A DNA stretch of 58,592 nucleotides from contig CAJUCC010000050.1 in the NCBI GenBank assembly GCA_910585205.1, positions 1-58,592 on the forward strand, read 5' to 3'. Position 1 is the first letter of the stretch, and every line of letters begins with the position of its first letter. A model generated the notes under the pieces. That model was not told the DNA's origin and made no database searches. It saw nothing but the letters and a program-made list of their open reading frames with translations. Made by a program: the position numbers and the translations under genes. The DNA comes from an uncultured Lachnospiraceae bacterium. GTDB lineage: Bacteria > Bacillota > Clostridia > Lachnospirales > Lachnospiraceae. Positions 8,901 through 17,954 of the stretch are shown here, piece by piece.

Positions 8901-10055
8901 CTACCAGAATACATGATTACCGATTATCAGTCCGTCATGATTGCCGGCCCGTCTGAAATGTGTGGCGCCGCCCACATTGGACACCCCGGCGATGGCTTCG
9001 CGTGCCGCCTGCAGACAGCTGTCCTGAATGCCGGCCTCCAGCCGTTTAGCCACCTTGCCGTTTCCCGCAGGCGTAAACTGTCCCGATGCATAGATAACAC
9101 CGGAGATCGTGTTCGGATAACCGCCGCTGCGCACGCGGTTCATTACGACCGCCCCCACTGCCAGCTTTCCTTCGTACGGCTGATTTCCGGCCTCGCACTG
9201 AATCAGAGCGGCGAGCAGCACATCATCGGCAGCGCCCACGGGAACCGCGCCACGGTTTTCTTTCTGTTTTGCCTTCTCTGCATCTGCCTTGCGCTTTTCT
9301 TCCTGCTCTTTTTCTTCTCTGGCCTTAATCTCTTCCATCGTTTCACCGGAATCGATCACAAACCGTATATCAATATATTCGGCGGAAACATAACCAATAT
9401 CGCCGCCCCACTCCACGCTGACCCAGTCATCATCGATCACTTCCAGCGCTTTCATTTCCTCGTTTTTTCCGACCAGACCCCATACGCCGGCATTGGCTCT
9501 CGGTTCTTTTCTGATTCGCAGTGTATCCGCCTCAATTGTCGCAATCAGATTTCCCAAATCCTCCGCCATTGCTTCGGCCTCGTCTCCAAACAAAAGGTAC
9601 TCGTCTTTCGTCCAGCCCGTCACATTACCGGATTTCAGCTTCGTCCAACCGTTACGGCGTTCCAGTATCTCTCCTCCGCAGTCACTGTAAAGCTTGCCGA
9701 CCTTATCCGAATCTTCATCGGCCTCTTGTCTGACATTTACTGCGTTTTCCACATTTGCCATAACCAGATTGGACTCTTCGGCGTCGTCTTCATCCGACGT
9801 CTCGCCGCCTTCATCCTGCTCTCTGCTCTCTTTCTCCTTCTCTTTCTCTTCCTTGCTGCGCGAAACGGACGCAACTTCGCCGACATCCTCTTCCAGCGCC
9901 AGATCCGCATCCAAAATTGCAGCCGCACCTGCGTTGAGCGAGTGCAGACTGTCCGTGTTGCCGGCTACCGCGCTGATCTGTAACAACCCAAATGCGGCAG
10001 CTCCCATGAGCATACCGGACAGGTAATGCAGCAGCCTTCTACCCTTTGTCTTCAT
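8901..10055 (-). CDS. Secreted cell-wall hydrolase, SH3 domains plus SleB-type catalytic domain
   Basis: 384 residues from ATG 10055, which has GGAGGG six bases upstream; the frame extends further up without a ribosome site. Layout: an N-terminal signal or anchor segment (about 10-31), an acidic low-complexity linker, a bacterial SH3 domain (about 97-155, AVNVRQEAD), a second one (about 170-232, LRIRKEPRANAGVWG), a charged Glu/Lys stretch, and a C-terminal hydrolase_2/SleB domain (about 275-384). The catalytic Glu candidate is in ALIQCEAGNQPYEGK, with AVVMNRVRSGGYP and QFTPAGNG following. SleB domains are lytic transglycosylases best known from spore cortex; family members in Clostridia also act in vegetative walls. 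Likely exported. Confidence 0.9.
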   Translation of the reverse strand: MKTKGRRLLHYLSGMLMGAAAFGLLQISAVAGNTDSLHSLNAGAAAILDADLALEEDVGEVASVSRSKEEKEKEKESREQDEGGETSDEDDAEESNLVMANVENAVNVRQEADEDSDKVGKLYSDCGGEILERRNGWTKLKSGNVTGWTKDEYLLFGDEAEAMAEDLGNLIATIEADTLRIRKEPRANAGVWGLVGKNEEMKALEVIDDDWVSVEWGGDIGYVSAEYIDIRFVIDSGETMEEIKAREEKEQEEKRKADAEKAKQKENRGAVPVGAADDVLLAALIQCEAGNQPYEGKLAVGAVVMNRVRSGGYPNTISGVIYASGQFTPAGNGKVAKRLEAGIQDSCLQAAREAIAGVSNVGGATHFRRAGNHDGLIIGNHVFW

Positions 10056-10100
10056 AGTTCCCTCCAAAATGCTTATAACAAATTTATGAATAATTATTAC

Positions 10101-10136
10101 GAATTTGTTAATCATTTTTTAAATCATAACAAATTC
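10101..10136 (-). repeat. Inverted repeat overlapping the promoter -10 of the SleB-like gene
   Basis: GAATTTGTTA (10101-10110) and its exact complement (10127-10136) form 10-base arms separated by 16 bases. The second arm overlaps the -10 element. A third near-copy, TAACAAATTT, lies at 10076-10085. It could be an operator; no regulator is assigned. Confidence 0.5.
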
Positions 10137-10151
10137 CTGATACATTGTCAA
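10123..10151 (-). promoter_or_regulatory. Predicted sigma-A promoter of the SleB-like gene
   Basis: Consensus TTGACA, 17 bases, then TATGAT on the minus strand, about 70 bases upstream of the ATG at 10055. This is one of the best promoter matches in the window. Confidence 0.75.
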
Positions 10152-10241
10152 GTTTTAACAGATTGGAAGAATTTTATACCTTGATTTACATCATTTTCCT
10201 GAATATTCTTACGTTTTTATGAATATTATTTTCCGAAACCG

Positions 10242-11036
10242 TTACAGTTTTTTTGCTTTCTCCACACAGGCAGCGATGGCATCCATAACCGCACCGCGCA
10301 TCCCATGCTCTTCCAGAGCTTTTACCCCCTGGATGGTCGTTCCGCCCGGCGAACACACCATGTCCTTTAATTCGCCCGGATGCCGGCCCGTTTCCAGCAG
10401 AAGCTTTGCGCTGCCCATCACGGCCCGGGCCGCCGCCTCGCATGCCTGCGCTCTGGGCATGCCTGCCGCCACGCCCGCATCCGCCATCGCCTCGATAAAC
10501 ATAAAGACATATGCCGGCGAACAGCCCGCCACCGCAGCAAAGGCATCCATCCTGCTCTCCGGGATCACGCATGTCTCCCCGAGGCTTCCCATCAGCCGCA
10601 GCGCGCACGCCTGTTCCTCTTTTGTCACATTTTCATTGACGCAGACAGCCGTAAATCCCGCGCCGACCAGGGCCGGCGTATTCGGCATACAGCGCACCAG
10701 ACGAATCGCTCTCCCGAAAGCAGATTCATACCAGTCGATCGTCTTCCCTGCGGCAATCGTAATCAAAAGCGTCTTCTCCGCAATGCTCTCACGAATCTCC
10801 GTGATTACCGTTTCCAGAAACTGCGGTTTCACCGCCAGAATCAGCACTTCCGCGGCCTCTGCCACTGCCTTGTTATCCGTCGTTGCCCGGATTCCATACC
10901 GCTGCGCCATCCGCTCCACAGTCTGCCGGGTGGCAGCCGAACCGATAATGTCTTCTCTGTTTACAATCTCCTGACGGAGCATGCCGCCGATCACGGCATC
11001 CGCCATATTGCCAAGCCCGATCACTCCGATTTTCAT
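10242..11036 (-). CDS. proC: Pyrroline-5-carboxylate reductase
   Basis: Last step of proline synthesis: NAD(P)H-dependent reduction of pyrroline-5-carboxylate. An N-terminal Rossmann fold with IGLGNMADAVIGGM is followed by the helical dimerisation domain. That domain shows the ProC signature GSPAYVF-like CSPAYVFMFIEAMADAG and the end block SPGGTTIQGVKALEEHGMRGAV. 264 residues is normal. It overlaps the upstream RNA methylase gene by 4 bases. A weak A/T-rich inverted repeat follows but is not a convincing terminator. Confidence 0.95.
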   Translation of the reverse strand: MKIGVIGLGNMADAVIGGMLRQEIVNREDIIGSAATRQTVERMAQRYGIRATTDNKAVAEAAEVLILAVKPQFLETVITEIRESIAEKTLLITIAAGKTIDWYESAFGRAIRLVRCMPNTPALVGAGFTAVCVNENVTKEEQACALRLMGSLGETCVIPESRMDAFAAVAGCSPAYVFMFIEAMADAGVAAGMPRAQACEAAARAVMGSAKLLLETGRHPGELKDMVCSPGGTTIQGVKALEEHGMRGAVMDAIAACVEKAKKL

Positions 11037-11830
11037 TCCTGATTCCTCCTCTGCCGCGCCGCCTCATACAGCAGCACGGCCGCCGCCATCCCGGCATTCA
11101 GCGATTCCACCCTGCCTGCCATGGGAATTTTCATATACATATCCGCCACTTCGGCGCTTTCCCGCCGCAGTCCGTTTCCCTCGTTCCCGATCAGAAAAGC
11201 GGTTCCGTCCAGAAAGTCGCAGAGATCATAGGATCTCTCGCCCCGCAGATGTGCCGCATAGACAGCGATACCGCGTGCCTGCAGTTCTTTCATTGTTGCC
11301 AGCAGACTGTCCGTATAGAGAAACGGCACCCGGTACACCGAACCCATTGTCGCCCGGATTGTCTTGGGGTTATACATATCCACCGTATCGGACGACAGGA
11401 TCAAGCCATGGATGCCCGCGCCCTCTCCGGCCCGTATCATAGTCCCCAGATTGCCCGGATCCTGGATTCCTTCCGCCAACAGCAGCAGCGGATTTTTCTC
11501 CCGCAGCATATCTGCCAGTTGATAATGTCGGCGGTTCAGCACACAGAGAACCCCCTGCGGCGAACAGGTGTCCGACAATTTCGCAAATACCGCTTCCGAT
11601 ACGGTCTCGCACGGCAGCGCCCCCGCTTTCTCCCGCACGGCCCGCTCCACGGCCGCATCCGGACAGGAAAAAGATTCGGAAATATAAACTTCCCGAATCT
11701 GCTGCGCCGGCGCTTCCAGAAACATCTTGATGCCCTCTGCCAGAAAAGCATCCGCTTCCGCACGCGCCTTCGCTTTCTGCCTCATGCGCACCACCGCTTT
11801 AATTCTTTCGTTCCCAAGACTGGTGATCAT
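11033..11830 (-). CDS. TrmH/SpoU-family RNA 2'-O-methyltransferase
   Basis: SAM-dependent 2'-O-ribose methylation of tRNA or rRNA; the exact target cannot be read from sequence. The N-terminal substrate-binding domain (about 1-95) opens with ITSLGNERIKAVVRMRQKAKAR. The SPOUT knot domain has motif 1 at EGIQDPGNLGTMIRAGEGAGI, motif 2 around AFLIGNEGNGLRRE, and motif 3 with IPMAGRVESLNAGMAAAVLLYE. 265 residues matches the family that includes YsgA-like proteins. AAGGAG precedes ATG 11830 at good spacing. Coupled to proC by a 4-base overlap. Confidence 0.92.
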   Translation of the reverse strand: MITSLGNERIKAVVRMRQKAKARAEADAFLAEGIKMFLEAPAQQIREVYISESFSCPDAAVERAVREKAGALPCETVSEAVFAKLSDTCSPQGVLCVLNRRHYQLADMLREKNPLLLLAEGIQDPGNLGTMIRAGEGAGIHGLILSSDTVDMYNPKTIRATMGSVYRVPFLYTDSLLATMKELQARGIAVYAAHLRGERSYDLCDFLDGTAFLIGNEGNGLRRESAEVADMYMKIPMAGRVESLNAGMAAAVLLYEAARQRRNQE

Positions 11831-11860
11831 TCTGCAGCTCCTTTATCTGGATAACCGTCG

Positions 11861-12835
11861 TTACAGCGCCAGTATGCGGCTGACTTCGAACTGGTACATA
11901 TTGATCTCTTTCTGCATCGCCAGCGCCTCTTCTATATCAAAATCCAAAAACTCGCCGTGCTGATACCCGACAACGCGGTTGGATTTTCCCTTGCAGAGAA
12001 TATCCGCCGCATATGCGCCCATTATGGATGCATAAAAGCGGTCCTTACAGGTGGGGCTGCCGCCTCGTTGCATGTATCCCAGAATCGTCGCCCTTGTCTC
12101 CACGCCCGTCGCCGCCTCAATCCGGCGCGCCATGGAAGTCGAATGTCCGATTCCCTCCGCATTGATAATAATATGATGGGTTTTCCCCTTTTTCCGGTTG
12201 CGGATAATATTATTGATAATACTCTGTTCGTTATAATCAAACTTTTCCGGTATCAGTATGTCTTCCGCGCCGTTTGCCACACCGCACCAGAGCGCGATAT
12301 AGCCGGCATTTCTGCCCATTACCTCGATAATGCTGCACCGTTCATGGGAGGAAGATGTATCACGCACTTTATCGATCGCATTCATCGCCGTATTGACAGC
12401 CGTATCGAAACCGATCGTATATTCCGTACAGGCAATATCCAGATCGATCGTTCCGGGAATGCCGATCGTATTGATTCCCCTGCGTGCAAGCGCCTGCGCG
12501 CCGCGGTAAGAACCGTCTCCTCCAATCACTACCAGGCCGTCGATCCCGTGTTTTCTGCAGATCTCCGCGCCTTTTTCCTGTCCTTCCTCCGTACGGAAGT
12601 CATGGCATCTGGCCGTTCCCAGTATCGTACCGCCCCGCTGTATCGTATCCGACACACTCCTTGCTTCCATATCCACGATTTCTTCGTTCAGAAGGCCCTG
12701 ATAGCCCTTTTTAATTCCTTTTACCTTTACGCCGTTCCCAATCGCTTTCCGGACAACCGCACGGATCGCCGCGTTCATGCCGGGCGCGTCCCCGCCGCTT
12801 GTCAGGACGCCAATCGTCTTAATCTCTTTCGCCAT
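11861..12835 (-). CDS. pfkA: 6-phosphofructokinase, ATP-type
   Basis: Commits glucose to glycolysis by phosphorylating fructose 6-phosphate. 324 residues, the usual short bacterial form. ATP-binding GVLTSGGDAPGMNAAI is at 9-24 and GGDGS at 105-109; the glycine there favours ATP over pyrophosphate. The catalytic motif reads GTIDLDI (128-134) where most enzymes have GTIDNDI. Both Asp residues (131, 133) are kept and only the Asn between them is Leu. VMGRNAGYIALW and QRGGSPTCKDR follow as expected. It lies 66 bases downstream of dnaE, an order seen widely in Firmicutes. Confidence 0.95.
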   Translation of the reverse strand: MAKEIKTIGVLTSGGDAPGMNAAIRAVVRKAIGNGVKVKGIKKGYQGLLNEEIVDMEARSVSDTIQRGGTILGTARCHDFRTEEGQEKGAEICRKHGIDGLVVIGGDGSYRGAQALARRGINTIGIPGTIDLDIACTEYTIGFDTAVNTAMNAIDKVRDTSSSHERCSIIEVMGRNAGYIALWCGVANGAEDILIPEKFDYNEQSIINNIIRNRKKGKTHHIIINAEGIGHSTSMARRIEAATGVETRATILGYMQRGGSPTCKDRFYASIMGAYAADILCKGKSNRVVGYQHGEFLDFDIEEALAMQKEINMYQFEVSRILAL

Positions 12836-12901
12836 GCCGATTCCTCCTATTGATTTCTTATATTTTAAACGTTTTTTTCCGATATTTCAATGCCCTTTCC
12901 C

Positions 12902-15900
12902 CTACGAAACAACTTTTATATTCTCCGGCCCGAAAACGGCCGCAAGCTCCTGTACAAATGTCCCGTCGGCCTGCACGCCCATATTTGCGGGCAGTTTCTT
13001 CATGGCTCTGGGCTGTTCGATAAAAATGGTAACGCCGTCCTTACCGTCGCATTCTTTCAGCATCGAAAACAGACGTTCCTGCGCCTTCTCATATGCTTCC
13101 ATGGAAGGGAACCGCACCCACAGTGTCCGGGGAATTTCGTCAAATGCGGTAATTTCCTCGCAGATCAGCTTGCCGTCCTTCTCTTCCTCCACCGATACCC
13201 GACCCCGGATAAATACTTTGTTATCCAGCACAAGCTTTTCGGCATTTTTTTCATAGTCCCTCGGAAATACAATCACCTCGATACTGCCCGCCAGATCTTC
13301 CACCTGCAAAAATGCCATCACTTTATCGTTTTTTGTATACTTGATTTTTTTATCCGCGATAATGCCGCCGATTGTCGCGCTGCTGCCGTCGGCCAATGAC
13401 GCCGTCCCCGTCTCCTCATCCATGATAAAAGAAGCCGTCGTCGCCGTAATCCGCTTTTTCCAGACGTTTTCATATTCTTCCAGCGGATGTCCGCTGATAT
13501 AAATGCCGAGCACTTCCTTTTCGAATGCCAGCATCATCTCGCGGGAATACTCTCCCACATCCGGCAGTCGGATGTCATAGCTTTCCTTTTCTTCCTCGGG
13601 AGCCAGATCAAACAGTGTAAGCTGCCCGGCCATATTGTTTTTCCTGCTCTGGACAATGCTCTCCAGCACCCGGATATAAATGCTCATATGCTGCTTGCGC
13701 GTTCCGCCCAGTCCGTCGAACGCGCCCGCTTTAATGAGATTTTCGATCCCCCGCTTATTCAGATCGCTGTCCGATACCCGTGTGATAAAATCTTTCAGGT
13801 TTTTATACGGCCCGCGTGCTTCCCGCTCGTTTACAATATAATCAATAACGCCCCTGCCGATACTCTTAATCGCCGTCAGCGCATAGCGGATGGAATCGCC
13901 CGAAACGGAAAAGTTCGCTTCCCCTTCGTTAATGTCCGGCGGCAGTATCGCAATCCCCATCGCCCGGCAGGCGAGAATATATTCGGACACTTTCCTGGGA
14001 TTATCGATTACGGATGTCAGCAGCGCCGCCATAAACTCTTTCGGATAGTAATATTTCAGCCATGCCGTCTGATAAGAAACAACCGCATAACACGCCGCAT
14101 GCGACTTGTTAAACGCATATTTGGCAAAGTCCATCATATCGTCATAGATCCGGCTTGCCGTACTCTCCGGTATCCCCCGGGCAATGCAGCCCGGCACGCC
14201 TTCCTCCGGGTTTCCGAAGATAAAGTTCGCCCGTTCTTTCTCCATGACAGACTGCTTTTTCTTGCTCATGGCGCGCCGCACCAGATCGCTTCGCCCAAGC
14301 GTATAGCCGCCCAGATCGCGGACGATCTGCATAACCTGCTCCTGATAGACGATACAGCCGTATGTCGGCTTCAGAATCGGCTCCAGCTGCGGGCAGGGAT
14401 AGACAATGTCGCCCTGGTTATTTTTCCCCCTGATATACTGGGGGATAAAGTCCATCGGCCCCGGACGATACAGGGAAATGCCGGCAATAATATCTTCCAG
14501 ATTCTGCGGTTTCAGTTCTTTCATAAAGTTCTTCATGCCGCCGCTCTCAATCTGGAATACCCCTTCATTTTTCCCGGTCCCGATCGCCTCCAGTACGGCT
14601 TTATCGTTATAGTCCATCTTCTGCAGATCGATCGTTTCACCGGTGCTGCGCCGGATATTGTCAATCGCATTCTGAATCACGGTCAACGTGCGCAGACCCA
14701 GGAAGTCCATCTTCAAAAGCCCCAGCTCTTCCAGCGTCGTCATCGTAAACTGGGTTGTGATCGAACCGTCGGAAGCTCTCGACAACGGCACAAATGCATC
14801 CGCCCGTTCCGGGCAGATCACCACCCCGGCCGCATGCATGGAAGTGTGGCGCGGAAGCCCTTCCAGACGCCGGCACATGCCGATCAACTCCCGCACCTGT
14901 TCCTCCTTTTCCAGCAGGGCGCGGAACTCGGGATTGATCTCCAGCGCACGGTCTATCGTAATATTCAGCTCGTTGGGAACCATCCTCGCGATAGAATCCA
15001 CGTAGCTATACGGCAGATCCATCACACGCCCCACATCCCGGATCACACCTTTTGCCGCCAGCGTACCGAAAGTGACAATCTGTACCACTTTCTCATGCCC
15101 ATATTTTTGACCAACATAGTCAATCACTTCCTGCCGCCGCTCGAAGCAAAAATCAATATCAATATCCGGCATTGATACCCGCTCGGGATTCAGGAAACGC
15201 TCAAAGAGCAGTTGATAGCGGATCGGATCAATATCCGTTATTTTCAGACAGTACGACACAAGGCTCCCCGCGGCGCTTCCCCGTCCCGGCCCCACGGCAA
15301 TGCCGTTGCTTTTGGCAAAATTGATAAAATCCCAGACAATCAGAAAATAGTCCACATATCCCATTGTGCGGATGACATGCAGCTCATAGTCAAGGCGCTC
15401 CCGCAGCGCATCGGCATCCCCTGCCTCCTGCCCGGGATAGCGTTCGTCCAACCCGTCATAACAGAGCGCGTTCAGATACGTCCACGACGTATGGCCTTCC
15501 GGCACTTCATATTTCGGCAGTTTCGTGACGCCGAATTCGATTTCCACCCGGCATCGTTCCGCGATACGCTGCGTGTTTTCCACCGCTTCCCACGCATAGG
15601 GGAAAAGCCCCTTCATCTCCTCCTCGCTCTTGACATAATACTGCCCGCCCACATAACGCATGCGGTCCTCGTCGGCCAGCTTTTTCCCGGTCTGGATGCA
15701 CAGCAGAATATCGTGCGGCTTTTCGTCCTCCGCATAGGTATAGTGCACATCATTCGTAACGACAAGCGGAATATCCAGTTCCCGGCTTATCTGCAAAAGA
15801 GCGGTATTGACCGTCTTCTGCGCCGGAATCCCGTGATCCTGCAGTTCCAGAAAATAATTTCCCTTCCCGAAGCATTCCTCGTACTTGCGCGCCGCCTTCT

Positions 15901-16366
15901 TTGCCTCCTCCGGCAGCCCCTTGACAATATAGCGCTGCACCTCACCTGCCAGACAGGCGGAGAGTGCGATAATCCCCTCGTGGTAGCGGCTGAGCACTTC
16001 CATATCCACACGCGGCCTGTAATAATAGCCTTCCGTAAATCCGCTGCTCACAATCCGAATCAGATTCTGATAGCCGGTATTATTTTCCGCCAGCAGCACC
16101 AGATGATAATACCTGTCTTCACCGCCCGTCAGCTCCTTGTCAAAGCGGGAATTGGGCGCGACATAGACTTCACAGCCGATAATCGGGCGGATACCGGCTT
16201 CCTTTGCCGCCCGATAAAAATCAATCACGCCGTACATAACCCCGTGGTCGGTAATCGCGGCGCTGTCCATTCCCAGTTCCTTTACCCGCTTAACATATTC
16301 TTTGATCTTATTGGAGCCATCCAAAAGAGAATATTCTGTGTGTACGTGCAAGTGCGCAAATGCCAT
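12902..16366 (-). CDS. dnaE: DNA polymerase III subunit alpha, DnaE
   Basis: C-family replicative polymerase. 1154 residues. The PHP domain opens the protein (FAHLHVHTEYSLLDG at 3-17, AITDHGVMYG at 38-47). The palm carries GPGRGSAAGSLVSY (359-372) and the catalytic acidic triad in MPDIDIDF (399-406; D401, D403). The tandem HhH segment and the C-terminal OB fold (about 970-1060, VMAFLQVEDLAGSIEVIVFP) are present. Length fits DnaE1/DnaE rather than PolC, which has an exonuclease domain. Starts with ATG after AGGTGAAAAAAT, 13 bases downstream of the diguanylate cyclase stop. Confidence 0.97.
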   Translation of the reverse strand: MAFAHLHVHTEYSLLDGSNKIKEYVKRVKELGMDSAAITDHGVMYGVIDFYRAAKEAGIRPIIGCEVYVAPNSRFDKELTGGEDRYYHLVLLAENNTGYQNLIRIVSSGFTEGYYYRPRVDMEVLSRYHEGIIALSACLAGEVQRYIVKGLPEEAKKAARKYEECFGKGNYFLELQDHGIPAQKTVNTALLQISRELDIPLVVTNDVHYTYAEDEKPHDILLCIQTGKKLADEDRMRYVGGQYYVKSEEEMKGLFPYAWEAVENTQRIAERCRVEIEFGVTKLPKYEVPEGHTSWTYLNALCYDGLDERYPGQEAGDADALRERLDYELHVIRTMGYVDYFLIVWDFINFAKSNGIAVGPGRGSAAGSLVSYCLKITDIDPIRYQLLFERFLNPERVSMPDIDIDFCFERRQEVIDYVGQKYGHEKVVQIVTFGTLAAKGVIRDVGRVMDLPYSYVDSIARMVPNELNITIDRALEINPEFRALLEKEEQVRELIGMCRRLEGLPRHTSMHAAGVVICPERADAFVPLSRASDGSITTQFTMTTLEELGLLKMDFLGLRTLTVIQNAIDNIRRSTGETIDLQKMDYNDKAVLEAIGTGKNEGVFQIESGGMKNFMKELKPQNLEDIIAGISLYRPGPMDFIPQYIRGKNNQGDIVYPCPQLEPILKPTYGCIVYQEQVMQIVRDLGGYTLGRSDLVRRAMSKKKQSVMEKERANFIFGNPEEGVPGCIARGIPESTASRIYDDMMDFAKYAFNKSHAACYAVVSYQTAWLKYYYPKEFMAALLTSVIDNPRKVSEYILACRAMGIAILPPDINEGEANFSVSGDSIRYALTAIKSIGRGVIDYIVNEREARGPYKNLKDFITRVSDSDLNKRGIENLIKAGAFDGLGGTRKQHMSIYIRVLESIVQSRKNNMAGQLTLFDLAPEEEKESYDIRLPDVGEYSREMMLAFEKEVLGIYISGHPLEEYENVWKKRITATTASFIMDEETGTASLADGSSATIGGIIADKKIKYTKNDKVMAFLQVEDLAGSIEVIVFPRDYEKNAEKLVLDNKVFIRGRVSVEEEKDGKLICEEITAFDEIPRTLWVRFPSMEAYEKAQERLFSMLKECDGKDGVTIFIEQPRAMKKLPANMGVQADGTFVQELAAVFGPENIKVVS

Positions 16367-16379
16367 ATTTTTTCACCTA

Positions 16380-17477
16380 TCAGAAAACCACCCGGTTTCT
16401 GCCCTGCCGTTTTCCCATATACAGTTTCTGGTCCGCCTGATTGATCGTATTGTCGATCGGCTTCTCGCTGTCATATTCATCCAGTCCGAATGTCATGGTA
16501 ACGGAAATCATCCGGCCCTTGTACATAATCTGCTGCTGTTGGATCAGCTCGCGGATCTTTTCCAGCTCCGCCAGCGCCTCTTCACCGTTCATCTCCTCAA
16601 AAACCAGCAGAAATTCTTCACCGCCCCATCGGCATACGCTCCCTTTTCCGCTCATACATTCCGACAGAAGCGCCGCTGTCCGCACCAGCACCGCATCGCC
16701 CGCCTCGTGCCCGTAGGAGTCATTGACATTCTTGAAAAAATCAATGTCCCCTATGGCAATGCAGAACCAATGACCGTGTTTATGAATCTGCCCGATCAAT
16801 GCCGTGATATATTCCAGCATCGCCCGCCGGTTATACAGCTTTGTCAGCGGGTCACGGCGCGACGCCTCCCGCAGCTTTTCATTGTATGACACCAGCTTTT
16901 CCTCCATCGCAATGGAGTCCTGGCAAAATACCATAATAATCGCCGTAATCAGTGAAAATATCGTTATCGTATTAATCATCTGCATCAGAACCGCAATCAC
17001 AGGATCAAACTCGATCAGCGGGTCATATATCTTTGTGTACCAGTACAGCGCCAGACGCAGCGCACAGAGCATAACCGCCGCCATAACTTTCTGCCTGCCC
17101 GCCGCGTGGCTTGCGACAAAAAAAAGCAATAGCAGGACAAAAATAAAGTGCTGTGCACCGCAGTCCCACCCAAACAAAAAGACATACAAAACGACCCATG
17201 CCAGCGTCGAAATAATCGTATAGATCAGCGCAGTCCGCGTGTGATTCAGATAAGTATAGTAAAACGCCACCATATAGCCGGCCAGACACAGCAGACTCAT
17301 GACAAACCCGTTCCACTCCCCGCATACCACCATACAGATACCCTGCAGCAGAAAATACCCGCACATAATCAACGCAAAAAAACGCATAATAACCGAAGCT
17401 CGTTTGGTTTCATTTGCGTTATCGACATCTTTTATAATAATATCTCTGATTTTTCTATATGTTTCCATAGCCTTCAT
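16380..17477 (-). CDS. Membrane-bound diguanylate cyclase
   Basis: Likely makes cyclic di-GMP from two GTP. The N-terminal half (about 28-190) has six or so hydrophobic helices without a recognisable sensor domain. A short linker follows, then a GGDEF domain opening with RDPLTKLYNRRAML (about 214). The active-site motif is GGEEF at 285-289, so catalysis should be intact. The RxxD inhibitory site expected just before it is missing (the segment reads MSGKGSVCRW). ATG at 17477 or 17468; neither has a strong ribosome site. It has its own promoter at 17501-17529. Confidence 0.92.
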   Translation of the reverse strand: MKAMETYRKIRDIIIKDVDNANETKRASVIMRFFALIMCGYFLLQGICMVVCGEWNGFVMSLLCLAGYMVAFYYTYLNHTRTALIYTIISTLAWVVLYVFLFGWDCGAQHFIFVLLLLFFVASHAAGRQKVMAAVMLCALRLALYWYTKIYDPLIEFDPVIAVLMQMINTITIFSLITAIIMVFCQDSIAMEEKLVSYNEKLREASRRDPLTKLYNRRAMLEYITALIGQIHKHGHWFCIAIGDIDFFKNVNDSYGHEAGDAVLVRTAALLSECMSGKGSVCRWGGEEFLLVFEEMNGEEALAELEKIRELIQQQQIMYKGRMISVTMTFGLDEYDSEKPIDNTINQADQKLYMGKRQGRNRVVF

Positions 17478-17500
17478 CCGTTTGCAAAAATTTCTGTTCT

Positions 17501-17529
17501 ATTATACTACCTTTCGGATTTTGTGGCAA
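17501..17529 (-). promoter_or_regulatory. Predicted sigma-A promoter of the diguanylate cyclase gene
   Basis: TTGCCA, 17 bases, TATAAT on the minus strand, 24-52 bases upstream of the start at 17477. The left arm of the 17556-17921 palindrome begins 27 bases further upstream. Confidence 0.7.
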
Positions 17530-17555
17530 TGGGAAGAATGGCGGGCACAAATATG

Positions 17556-17921
17556 AACAGATTCTGAATGGTTTGTAAACGACACAGAGCAGGAACCGAG
17601 AAAGTCTGCACTGCAATATCTTTTCGGCAGAGGCGTATCTTCCCGGCTTCTCATCTTGCGGAGGGGATTAGCGGTTCTTACGACTGCGCCACAGTCTGCA
17701 ATTTCCGGACAGGGATGTCCGGAAAAGTCCGGCCTGCGCCCGGACGGCGCATAAAGGACGGTTGCGCGCCTGCCAATATTTATCGCCGCAGCCGTTAGAA
17801 CTGCTTGTACCCGCAGCCCGATGAGAAGCCGGGAAGATACGCCCCTGCCGGAAACGCATAATCCTGCCGGGACTTTCTCGGTTTCTGTCCTGTTCCGTTT
17901 ACAAACCATTCACAGCCTGTT
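17556..17921. repeat. Large imperfect palindromic element in a 477-base gene-free stretch
   Basis: The gene-free interval 17478-17954 is dominated by this element. The left arm (17556-17654) and right arm (17821-17921) are inverted copies. GAATGGTTTGTAAACG is shared at the ends, then ACCGAGAAAGTC, then CGTATCTTCCCGGCTTCTC in perfect register. Weaker complementarity continues inward to about 17688/17787. The centre holds two small hairpins, including TTCCGGACAGGGATGTCCGGAA. Open frames on both strands inside it begin alike only because of the symmetry, so I read no gene. It could be a MITE-like mobile element, a remnant of one, or a long structured RNA. Confidence 0.8.
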
Positions 17922-17954
17922 TATGCATGCCACACACATAGGGCACAAAACAGT

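Noticed and set aside
10200..10241. Inverted repeat AATATTC/GAATATT after proC as a terminator.
   Set aside because: The stem is short and A/T-only and no T run follows on the minus strand.
13487..16444. Long plus-strand open frames opposite dnaE (up to 562 codons).
   Set aside because: They lie fully antisense to dnaE, have His/Arg-rich sequence with no family features, and come from the codon bias of the real gene.
17502..17909. Overlapping frames on both strands starting with the similar peptides MVCKRNR and MVCKRHR.
   Set aside because: The similarity results from the inverted arms of the palindromic element; no ribosome sites and no protein-like composition.
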